From Actinobacteria bacterium ADurb.Bin346 (lineage in GTDB: Bacteria > Actinomycetota > Humimicrobiia > Humimicrobiales > Humimicrobiaceae), in the NCBI GenBank assembly GCA_002068775.1, contig MWAX01000101.1, positions 1-10,821 of the forward strand: a stretch of DNA of 10,821 nucleotides, written 5' to 3'. Below are positions 1 through 5,459 of this stretch, piece by piece. Within the stretch, counting starts at the first letter, position 1. Every line of letters starts with the position of its first letter. The notes beneath the pieces are model-generated. The model was given only the letters and a program-made list of their open reading frames with translations, did no database searches and was not told the DNA's origin. Both the position numbers and the translations under genes were made by a program.

Positions 1-554
1 AACGCATATATGATATAAAAAAAAGGCCGGCTTCCTCACCTTTTATTGTTTTAATATCCCGCACTGAAAGCCTTGGCTTGCTGGTTGCTGAAATCACTCA
101 GCCCGCCAGTTTACTCATCCGGCATTTCTGGGAATCGGAAGAACCCAAACCCCTGACACTGGTTTTTAAAAAAAATAGGAGCCTGCTAAGCTTTATCACA
201 AGCGGCAGCCCTAATATAGCAGTCAGGCTTGACCCCCTTTTATTGCTAAGAAAAATAATAGACCTTTGCGGTCCTCTGGTGTCGACAAGCGCGACTGTTT
301 CAGGCTCAGAAACTGTCCCTGCAGAAATAAACGATATAGATGATGAGATCAAATCCGGGGCAGATATTGTTCTTGACCCGTCTACATCATCACCTGCCGG
401 GCTTTGTAGCGCGGCCCCGCCTGTTTTAGTTGCAGCGTCTACTATCCTTGATGTGACCGGCGACACACCGGTCATTTTGCGCGAAGGTGAGCTTAAAGCA
501 GATTTCATAAACAGATTAACCGGAATCAGGACAATAAGAAAAGATGGTAAATAA
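1..554 (+). CDS. Sua5/YciO/YrdC-family threonylcarbamoyl-AMP synthase, 5'-truncated by window edge
   Basis: The reading frame is already open at base 3, so the gene begins outside the window; about 183 residues remain and roughly 25-35 N-terminal ones are missing. The visible part starts in the family's lysine/arginine nucleotide-binding stretch (IYDIKKRP…PFIVLIS), followed by the conserved STSATVSG segment (usually STSANxSG) and the closing STILDVTGDTPVILREG, all diagnostic of the YrdC/Sua5 fold. The family condenses L-threonine, bicarbonate and ATP to threonylcarbamoyl-AMP, the donor for t6A37 in ANN-decoding tRNAs, in the cytoplasm. The length fits a short TsaC/YwlC-type protein without the extra C-terminal Sua5 domain. 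The next gene starts inside its last codons (11-nt overlap), so the two are translationally coupled; Bacillus ywlC-ywlE is the same pair. The ATG at 78 is internal. The family is secure; the choice between the names Sua5 and TsaC is not. Confidence 0.9.
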   Translation, partial: RIYDIKKRPASSPFIVLISRTESLGLLVAEITQPASLLIRHFWESEEPKPLTLVFKKNRSLLSFITSGSPNIAVRLDPLLLLRKIIDLCGPLVSTSATVSGSETVPAEINDIDDEIKSGADIVLDPSTSSPAGLCSAAPPVLVAASTILDVTGDTPVILREGELKADFINRLTGIRTIRKDGK

Positions 555-1212
555 CAGCAGCATGAAAGACAGCTCCTACCTTTCCGGCAGCAGCTCTTTC
601 GGAAGAAAGGTAATAAATATTAATTTCATCTGCAGTGGAAACACATGCAGAAGTTATATAGCCGAAGCGGTGGCTTCTTATCTTGTAAAAAATGTCTACT
701 CAAAGAAATACCCTTCATTAAAAAACAGGGTAGTAATCGGGAGCGCCGGGACAGATGTCTCTGCGAAAAGTATTCCCCTTAACTCCATAAAAGTGCTTGA
801 CATGATTGAAGTTCCCAATATTAAATTTAAACCCAGGCAGGCGGATAAAAAGCTTGTTAAAAATTCTGACCTTATCATTACAATGGCGACTACACACAGC
901 AAAAACCTTGCTGAAGATTTTCCCGAAATGGACCGCTCAAAGCTTTTTAATCTCACTGAGCTTTCAAATATGGCGCTTTACCTGCAGTCAGAAGAAATAT
1001 TTTTCCGGGCAGCTGATGTTGCCAGACCGGTCACAGTTGATAAAGTGAAGGAAAGAATAAGAATAATCAGGCAGGCAAGACCGGTATCTATTGTCAACCC
1101 TTACGTAACTGAAGTCAATGACCCTTTTGGGCGCTCGATAGATGTATATGTCCGGGTGGCAAAATTGATTGAAGAAAATATAATTACTGTTTTTAATTAT
1201 ATTTTCAGATGA
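544..1212 (+). CDS. Low-molecular-weight protein phosphatase, YwlE-like (possible arginine phosphatase)
   Basis: The 222-residue protein carries the P-loop CSGNTCRS at residues 30-37 (nucleophile C30, R36), the GSAGT strand at 66-70, SDLIITM at 108-114 and the acid loop DPFG at 193-196 (general acid D193). The context NDPFGRSIDVY closely matches the YwlE end. In Bacillus YwlE the Thr at the fifth P-loop position favours phosphoarginine over phosphotyrosine; the same Thr is here (T34), so protein-arginine phosphatase activity is inferred. It is longer than the usual 145-160 residues: about 24 extra N-terminal residues, and about 40-45 extra between FNLTEL (135-140) and the acid loop. ATG 544 overlaps the upstream gene; ATG 562 is a possible alternative, and neither has a strong Shine-Dalgarno. 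The stop codon lies inside the first unit of an 11-bp tandem repeat. The family is secure; the substrate is not. Confidence 0.88.
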   Translation: MVNNSSMKDSSYLSGSSSFGRKVININFICSGNTCRSYIAEAVASYLVKNVYSKKYPSLKNRVVIGSAGTDVSAKSIPLNSIKVLDMIEVPNIKFKPRQADKKLVKNSDLIITMATTHSKNLAEDFPEMDRSKLFNLTELSNMALYLQSEEIFFRAADVARPVTVDKVKERIRIIRQARPVSIVNPYVTEVNDPFGRSIDVYVRVAKLIEENIITVFNYIFR

Positions 1213-1277
1213 TTTTCCGGTAATTGCTACATAATTTTCAGATAATTTATATATTATTTTCAGATGATTTTACAGAG
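1201..1277 (+). repeat. Degenerate 11-bp tandem repeat, about 7 units, spanning the phosphatase stop codon
   Basis: Units begin every 11 bases at 1201, 1212, 1223, 1234, 1245, 1256 and 1267. Each opens with ATT, usually ATTTT. The best conserved form, ATTTTCAGAT(G/A), occurs at 1201, 1234 and 1256, spaced 33 and 22 bases, so always in multiples of the 11-base period. The first unit is the last codons of the phosphatase gene and its TGA at 1210-1212; later copies repeat that gene-end motif in non-coding DNA. Copy 1 and copy 3 share 16 identical bases. It may be a slippage product of the gene end; one copy per helical turn would also suit a protein-binding array upstream of the glyA promoter. 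Confidence 0.6.
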
Positions 1278-1293
1278 AAACCCTTTAAATCAG

Positions 1294-1302
1294 TGCTATA
1301 AT
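1294..1302 (+). promoter_or_regulatory. Extended -10 promoter element for glyA
   Basis: TGCTATAAT is a perfect extended -10 (TGn plus TATAAT). No convincing -35 sits 17 bases upstream, which is common with extended -10 promoters. Transcription would start near 1309 and give a leader of about 86 bases before glyA. A second TATAAT at 1355-1360 lies inside a palindrome and is less likely to be the promoter. Confidence 0.5.
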
Positions 1303-1344
1303 CTGTATATATTTTTTGTGTGTATTTTTTGCAGATAAATTACA

Positions 1345-1361
1345 AATTATAAGTTATAATT
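1345..1361. promoter_or_regulatory. 17-bp perfect palindrome in the glyA leader (possible operator)
   Basis: AATTATAA, one central G, then TTATAATT: perfect 8-bp arms about 20 bases upstream of the glyA Shine-Dalgarno. It contains only A/T apart from the centre and is followed by a T run. With a 1-base loop it is a poor RNA hairpin, so an operator is more plausible than a terminator. Chance is quite possible in such AT-rich DNA. Confidence 0.3.
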
Positions 1362-1378
1362 ATTTTTTTTATTTTATT

Positions 1379-1394
1379 GGAAGGAGAAAACCCT
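1379..1394 (+). promoter_or_regulatory. Shine-Dalgarno fixing the glyA GTG start
   Basis: GGAAGGAG ends at 1386, 8 bases before GTG 1395. Its position inside the reading frame that opens at TTG 1377 argues against that upstream start. Confidence 0.8.
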
Positions 1395-2663
1395 GTGAAA
1401 GACAGCTATAAAAATCACACCCGCTCCTGGGTAAAAGATGAGGAGATGCAGGCTATACTGAAAAGAGAGCTTGAGAGGCAGCAGAGCCAGATAATCCTTA
1501 TCGCTTCAGAAAACTACACTTCGATGGAAGTCATAAGGATGATGGGCTCCATATTCACGAATAAATATGCTGAAGGTTACCCTGGCGACAGATATTATGA
1601 AGGCTGCTCGGTAATAGATGATGTGGAAGAACTTGCAATTAAACGATGCAATGAGCTTTTTAATTCAAGCTTCTGCAATGTCCAGCCGCACAGCGGCGTA
1701 CAGGCAAATACTGCCATCTTTCTTTCAATCCTTAATTGTAATGACAAAATTCTCAGCATGAACCTGCGCGACGGGGGCCACCTTTCACACGGTCACAAGC
1801 AGAACCTCACCGGGCGGTATTTTGATATTTTCACATACAGCGTGGATCCCGAAACTGAAATGATTGATTATGAAAATGTAAAGAAGATAGCGCATATCGC
1901 AAGGCCCAAGCTTATAATAGCAGGAGCAAGCTCTTACTCAAGGATTATAGATTATAAGAAATTCAGGGAGATAGCAGATGATGTTGGCGCATATCTTATG
2001 GCAGATATTGCCCATGTCGCAGGGCTGATTGCCGGGGGTGTTCATCCCACTTCCATTGGAATCGCTGATTTTACAACAGCAACAACCCATAAAACACTGC
2101 GGGGCCCAAGAGGCGGGCTCATCATGGCTGATAAAAAATATTCAGGCCTTATAAACAAAGCAGTATTTCCCGGTACCCAGGGCGGCCCTTTAATGCATGT
2201 GATAGCAGCAAAATCCGTCTGTTTTAAAGAAGCGCTTGACCCGTCGTTTAAAGATTATACAGCAAAAATCATAGAAAATTCAAAAGCACTCTGCAAAGTG
2301 ATGAAAGATGCAGGATTCAGAATCGTTTCCGGCGGAACGGATAATCATCTTTTCCTTGTGGACCTTACCGGCCAGGGAATAACAGGGTATGAAGCATCAG
2401 AAACTCTTGCTTCAGTTGGAATAATACTTAACAAGAATGTGATACCCTATGACAGCCTCAACCCGAATATCACAAGCGGAATAAGGATAGGAACTCCCGC
2501 AGTCACAACTCAGGGGATGGGTATAAATGAAATGCAGAAGATAGGTGAATACATAATTTTTGCATTAAAGAACAGGGATAATAAAACCGCACTTGCTGAG
2601 CTTGGCATGAAAGTAAAAAAACTTGCAGCAGAGTTTCCTGTATACACGGATATTGTATCTTAA
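1395..2663 (+). CDS. glyA: Serine hydroxymethyltransferase GlyA
   Basis: Fold-type I PLP enzyme interconverting serine plus THF and glycine plus 5,10-methylene-THF in the cytosol; it supplies C1 units to dTMP (ThyX is in this window), purines and methionine. The family signatures are in order: LIASENYTS, NKYAEGYPGDRYYEGC, VQPHSGVQAN, GGHLSHG, ADIAHVAGLIAGGVHP, the PLP lysine in TTHKTLRGPRGG (K233 in this numbering), FPGTQGGP, and SGIRIGTPAVTTQG near the C-terminus. I chose GTG at 1395 because AAGGAG at 1381-1386 sits 8 bases before it; the in-frame TTG at 1377 overlaps that site. This gives 422 residues, normal for the family. In the substrate-domain segment after GGHLSHG (HKQNLTGRYFDIFTYSVD) it departs from the usual NFSGK-type wording, so it belongs to a less common branch, but no catalytic residue is missing. 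Its last codons form the first unit of a 19-bp tandem repeat. Confidence 0.97.
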   Translation: MKDSYKNHTRSWVKDEEMQAILKRELERQQSQIILIASENYTSMEVIRMMGSIFTNKYAEGYPGDRYYEGCSVIDDVEELAIKRCNELFNSSFCNVQPHSGVQANTAIFLSILNCNDKILSMNLRDGGHLSHGHKQNLTGRYFDIFTYSVDPETEMIDYENVKKIAHIARPKLIIAGASSYSRIIDYKKFREIADDVGAYLMADIAHVAGLIAGGVHPTSIGIADFTTATTHKTLRGPRGGLIMADKKYSGLINKAVFPGTQGGPLMHVIAAKSVCFKEALDPSFKDYTAKIIENSKALCKVMKDAGFRIVSGGTDNHLFLVDLTGQGITGYEASETLASVGIILNKNVIPYDSLNPNITSGIRIGTPAVTTQGMGINEMQKIGEYIIFALKNRDNKTALAELGMKVKKLAAEFPVYTDIVS

Positions 2664-2720
2664 CACGGAAACGGTGTCTTGGCACGGATATTGCATCTTA
2701 ACACCGAAATGACATCTTAA
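2645..2720 (+). repeat. 19-bp tandem repeat, 4 units, starting in the last codons of glyA
   Basis: Four contiguous 19-base units lie at 2645-2663, 2664-2682, 2683-2701 and 2702-2720. Each starts CAC(G/C)GA and ends (G/A)TCTT(AA/GG). Units 1 and 3 differ at a single base (CACGGATATTGTATCTTAA versus …GCATCTTAA). Seen as a 38-base dimer, 30 of 38 positions match. Unit 1 encodes the end of GlyA (TDIVS plus stop); units 3 and 4 also end in TAA, unit 2 in TGG. The last unit overlaps the stop of the permease remnant on the minus strand. It makes no convincing terminator hairpin. Confidence 0.85.
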
Positions 2721-2909
2721 ATTACATTACCTTTCCGCTTTATTATGGTGTATGCAACAATGTTTGCAGATGCGCCAATCGAAGTGAAATTGCCGCCGAT
2801 GTCTGTTCTCAGGGATGTCGCCCATGAAAGTTTCTGTAATAATTGCAATATTAGTCAAAATAAAAATTACAAGCGCTACTATAGCGTTATTTGAGTTTGT
2901 CCCCTGTTC
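2717..2909 (-). pseudogene. Decayed remnant of an ArsB/NhaD-type anion/Na+ permease (internal deletion and frameshift)
   Basis: Two minus-strand reading frames carry pieces of one permease family. Frame A (from about 2909 down to about 2831) reads IVALVIFILTNIAIITETF, like the first membrane segment of ArsB/NhaD-family proteins. Frame B (about 2830 to the TAA at 2717-2719) reads LSWATSLRTDIGGNFTSIGA followed by SANIVAYTIIKRKG, matching the C-terminal family signature (W-A-L-S-L-G-x-x-L-G-G-N-x-T-x-I-G-A-S-A-N-V-V). The two pieces are nearly adjacent, so most of a protein of about 420 residues is gone; the last membrane segments are also missing and there is no start codon with a Shine-Dalgarno. 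I infer a gene that lay between prmC and glyA and was removed by an internal deletion. The C-terminal match is strong; the N-terminal match is suggestive. Confidence 0.6.
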
Positions 2910-2989
2910 TTATATTTGCCTGCTTATATACTTTTTCCGATTTTAAAATGTGCTGAATTGTTATATAAAGATGTGGAAAGGATTATAAT

Positions 2990-3011
2990 AATATAATAAA
3001 ATTATTATATT
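2990..3011. promoter_or_regulatory. 22-bp AT-only inverted repeat just upstream of a TTGACA promoter
   Basis: AATATAATAA, two central A bases, then TTATTATATT: perfect 10-bp arms. It ends 4 bases before the TTGACA at 3016, a place where an operator or an UP-type element would sit. AT-rich composition makes chance palindromes likelier. Confidence 0.35.
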
Positions 3012-3015
3012 TTAC

Positions 3016-3045
3016 TTGACATTACTTTAATATAAATAATAATAT
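3016..3045 (+). promoter_or_regulatory. Sigma-70-type promoter for the 36-residue ORF
   Basis: A perfect -35 TTGACA (3016-3021) is followed after 18 bases by TAATAT (3040-3045), a moderate -10. It points at the small ORF starting at 3089, with a predicted leader of about 35-40 bases. It is among the best-looking promoters in the window. Confidence 0.5.
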
Positions 3046-3088
3046 TAAGTAAAGCAATTTTTAGAAAACTATTATAAAAGAGAAATAA

Positions 3089-3199
3089 ATGTATTTTATA
3101 GTGATCCTTAAAACTGTAGCGTTTGTGCTCTGCCTGGCAGTATTTATGTATCTTGTGATGGATAATGTTTTCTATATGTTAAACAAACGCAGAAATTAG
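3089..3199 (+). CDS. Candidate small single-pass membrane protein, 36 aa, unknown function
   Basis: ATG 3089 to TAG 3197-3199 encodes 36 residues: MYFIVILKTV, then a hydrophobic core AFVLCLAVFMYLVM, then a short D-N-V-F-Y-M-L-N stretch and a basic tail KRRN. That is one membrane-spanning helix (about residues 2-28) with a positive C-terminus, predicted to keep the tail in the cytoplasm. A weak purine-rich site (AAAAGAGA, 3077-3084) precedes the start by 4-5 bases, and a TTGACA promoter lies about 70 bases upstream. The stop is 11 bases short of the convergent prmC stop. I recognise no family. The frame is short enough to arise by chance; the promoter plus helix plus basic tail are the only support. 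It could also be another fragment left from the permease or rearrangement junction. Confidence 0.4.
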   Translation: MYFIVILKTVAFVLCLAVFMYLVMDNVFYMLNKRRN

Positions 3200-3210
3200 A
3201 AATAACCTTT

Positions 3211-4347
3211 TTACTCTGAAGACAGCTCTGCAATTACAACTCTGTCAAGCCCGTTGTAATCTTTTTCAATCGTGACACGACCCGGTTTAAGCTCCTCCTG
3301 TAATATTTTTACCAGTTCACTGCATACAATCGGATCTGTCTCAAAAATAAAGCGGGCACTTTTTTTTGACAGAAGGTTTTGTGATATTACGGCATTTATT
3401 ATCTTCCTGTAAAACTCTGTCCCTGACTCCCCCGAAAGAAGAGCATTCTCAGGTTCAAAATCCTTTACTTCCGAAGGCAGCTTTGCATAACCTGCAAGTG
3501 TAATATACGGTGGATTGGAAACGACTATATCAATATTTTCTCTTGCCCGGGATATAAAATCATTACCGGCCGGAATTATGTCAGCTTTTAAAAACTTTAC
3601 TTTATCCATTTCCTGTTGTGAAAGTATCCCTGCTGCATTTTTGATGGCAATTTTTAAAGCATCTTCACTGTTGTCTGTAGCAAATAGCCTGAAGCTGAAA
3701 TTCCCTTCCTCAATCTGAGCAGGAACGCTGATGCCTTTACTCCTGCACAATGACAACTGTTTTTTAAAGAATGTCTCAATTTCTGTTATCAGGCTAAGCG
3801 CTATTGCTCCGCTGCCTGTGCCTATTTCAAGAATATTCAGATTTAAAGGAAGATGCGACCCCACAGGGTCTTTATCGGGGCCTTTGTCAGGGCTTTTATC
3901 GGGGCTTTTATCAGAGTCTTTGTCAGGCTCTTTATCAGTTGGTCCCTTTCCAGTTGGGCCTTTAACTACGGGATTTAAAGATTTCTGCAGGATAAGTTCA
4001 AATGCTGCATGCAGGGTGCTGTCCACAAGAAGTTCTGTTTCCGGTCTTGGTATGAGAACATTTCTGTCAATGCAAAGCTCCAGATTGCGAAAACTTGATT
4101 TTCCCAGTATATATTGGACCGGTTCGCGGCTTATCCTCCGGATTAAATAATCCCTGAATTTTTTGCGTTCCTTATCACCGGGTATTTTTTCAAAGTTCAG
4201 GTATAGATTCATTCTTGTCATTTCAAGCACATCAGATAAAAGAAGTTCAGCGGATAATCTCGGTTGGGGTATATCTCTTGAAGTAAAATATTCAGTTGCC
4301 CAATTGAGAAGGTTTTTTACATTCCAGATTTTATTATTTTCCTGCAA
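3211..4347 (-). CDS. prmC: Peptide chain release factor N5-glutamine methyltransferase PrmC
   Basis: SAM-dependent methylation of the glutamine in the GGQ motif of release factors; its substrate RF1 is encoded directly upstream. An N-terminal helical domain (about 8-80) has VKNLLNWATEYF…PRLSAELLL, then LIPRPETELLV (98-108), SAM motif I ILEIGTGSGAIAL (172-184), and the catalytic NPPY at 278-281. Start TTG 4347 is supported by GGGAG 9 bases upstream and by the intact N-terminal domain; the gap to prfA is 20 bases. At 378 residues it is about 90 longer than usual (near 280-290). The extra length lies at about 112-170, mostly a low-complexity lysine/proline/aspartate stretch of four-residue repeats (136-159) encoded by a 12-bp minisatellite, and at about 188-217 after motif I. 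Both should be surface loops, and catalytic motifs are intact. No terminator hairpin is visible downstream. Confidence 0.95.
   Translation of the reverse strand: MQENNKIWNVKNLLNWATEYFTSRDIPQPRLSAELLLSDVLEMTRMNLYLNFEKIPGDKERKKFRDYLIRRISREPVQYILGKSSFRNLELCIDRNVLIPRPETELLVDSTLHAAFELILQKSLNPVVKGPTGKGPTDKEPDKDSDKSPDKSPDKGPDKDPVGSHLPLNLNILEIGTGSGAIALSLITEIETFFKKQLSLCRSKGISVPAQIEEGNFSFRLFATDNSEDALKIAIKNAAGILSQQEMDKVKFLKADIIPAGNDFISRARENIDIVVSNPPYITLAGYAKLPSEVKDFEPENALLSGESGTEFYRKIINAVISQNLLSKKSARFIFETDPIVCSELVKILQEELKPGRVTIEKDYNGLDRVVIAELSSE
3871..3942 (-). repeat. 12-bp in-frame minisatellite inside prmC, 6 units
   Basis: On the plus strand six contiguous 12-base units run 3871-3882 through 3931-3942, each of the form TTT(A/G)TC followed by AGGGCT, GGGGCT or a relative. 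Read in prmC they give PTDK, EPDK, DSDK, SPDK, SPDK and GPDK. Diverged half-units flank the array (3859-3870; 3947-3967 with TTTCCAGTTGGG). The period is a multiple of three, so copy-number change keeps the frame. Confidence 0.85.
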
Positions 4348-4367
4348 ATAAAAAAGCTCCCGGGATA

Positions 4368-5441
4368 TTAAAGCTTTTCCAATTTTTTCTTTTCGTCTGC
4401 AGCTCTTAAGGCTTCTGTGAGCTCGCTTATGTTTCCCTCAAGAATCTCATCTAGCTTGTAAAGAGTCAGGTTTATCCTGTGGTCGGTTACCCTTCCCTGG
4501 GGATAATTGTATGTGCGTATCCTTTCACTTCTATCGCCGGAGCCTATCTGCATCCTCCTGTTTCTGGTCTGCTCATCCATCTGTTTGTGCTCCTCGATTT
4601 CTTTCAGCCGTGCACGCAATATCTTGAAGGCTTTTTCCTTGTTCTGGAGCTGAGACTTCTCATCCTGGCATGAGACAACCATGCCGGTGGGTAAATGAGT
4701 CACCCTCACTGCTGAGTCAGTGGTGTTGACAGACTGTCCTCCGGGTCCTGAAGATCTGAAAACATCGACTTTTATATCTTTAGGGTCAATAATGACATCA
4801 ACATCTTCAGCTTCAGGGAGCACTGCAACAGTCACAGTTGATGTGTGTATCCTGCCGCTTGACTCAGTTACAGGTATTCTCTGCACCCTGTGGACTCCTG
4901 ACTCGTACTTCATATCAGAATAGACCTGTTTGCCCTCGACATCAAAAATAACTTCCTTGAAGCCGCCAATGCCAGGGGTGCTTGCGCTCAAAATATTGTG
5001 CCTCCATCTCTTGCTTTCAGCATATTTTGTATACATCCTGAAAAGCACTTCTGCAAAAAGCGCTGCCTCATCCCCTCCTGCGCCGGCTCTTATTTCCACT
5101 ATAACATTTTTTGCATCATTGGGATCTTTTGGCGTCAAAAAAAGAAGGATTTTTCTTTCAAGCCTTTCGGCTTCTTTTGCATTATTGTCTATTTCTTCGC
5201 TTATGAGAAGCTTCATCTCTTCGTCTTTTTCAGATTTGATCATCTCCCTTGCTTCCTCAAGCGAAGACAGGGCTCGCCTGTATGCTTTCGAAGCAATAAC
5301 TATTTCCTCGAGGTCGGATATTTTTCGCCCATATTCCTTAATTTTTTCAGGGTCTGATGCAATCTCAGAGCTTGCAAGCTTTTCTGAGAGTCTGCTGTAC
5401 GATTCTTCATAACTTTTTATTTTTTCCAAAAGGTCGATCAT
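4368..5441 (-). CDS. prfA: Peptide chain release factor 1 (RF1)
   Basis: Class I release factor reading UAA and UAG in the ribosomal A site and triggering peptidyl-tRNA hydrolysis. The 357-residue length is normal. An N-terminal coiled helical domain (about 1-100) is followed by [16 protein letters not shown] (115-130), the codon-recognition tripeptide PVT at 190-192 within [14 protein letters not shown], which marks RF1 rather than RF2, and the catalytic GGQ at 234-236 in [23 protein letters not shown] 5441 begins the conserved N-terminus; its Shine-Dalgarno is weak (GGGC), so re-initiation from the gene 18 bases upstream is plausible. The downstream neighbour prmC encodes the methyltransferase for Q236. 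No frameshift site is needed, unlike in many prfB genes. Confidence 0.97.
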   Translation of the reverse strand: MIDLLEKIKSYEESYSRLSEKLASSEIASDPEKIKEYGRKISDLEEIVIASKAYRRALSSLEEAREMIKSEKDEEMKLLISEEIDNNAKEAERLERKILLFLTPKDPNDAKNVIVEIRAGAGGDEAALFAEVLFRMYTKYAESKRWRHNILSASTPGIGGFKEVIFDVEGKQVYSDMKYESGVHRVQRIPVTESSGRIHTSTVTVAVLPEAEDVDVIIDPKDIKVDVFRSSGPGGQSVNTTDSAVRVTHLPTGMVVSCQDEKSQLQNKEKAFKILRARLKEIEEHKQMDEQTRNRRMQIGSGDRSERIRTYNYPQGRVTDHRINLTLYKLDEILEGNISELTEALRAADEKKKLEKL

Positions 5442-5459
5442 TGTTTTTGCCCGTTTATG

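Noticed and set aside
2664..2690. Hairpin ACAC…GTGT after glyA as a terminator
   Set aside because: Only four base pairs and no T run; explained as part of the 19-bp repeat.
3731..4150. 139-codon plus-strand frame with SGPLSGLLSG repeats
   Set aside because: The repeats are only the complementary reading of the prmC minisatellite; prmC itself has clear motifs.
4930..5412. 160-codon plus-strand frame opposite prfA
   Set aside because: Mirror of the RF1 coding region; serine/leucine-rich low-complexity translation and no recognisable motif.
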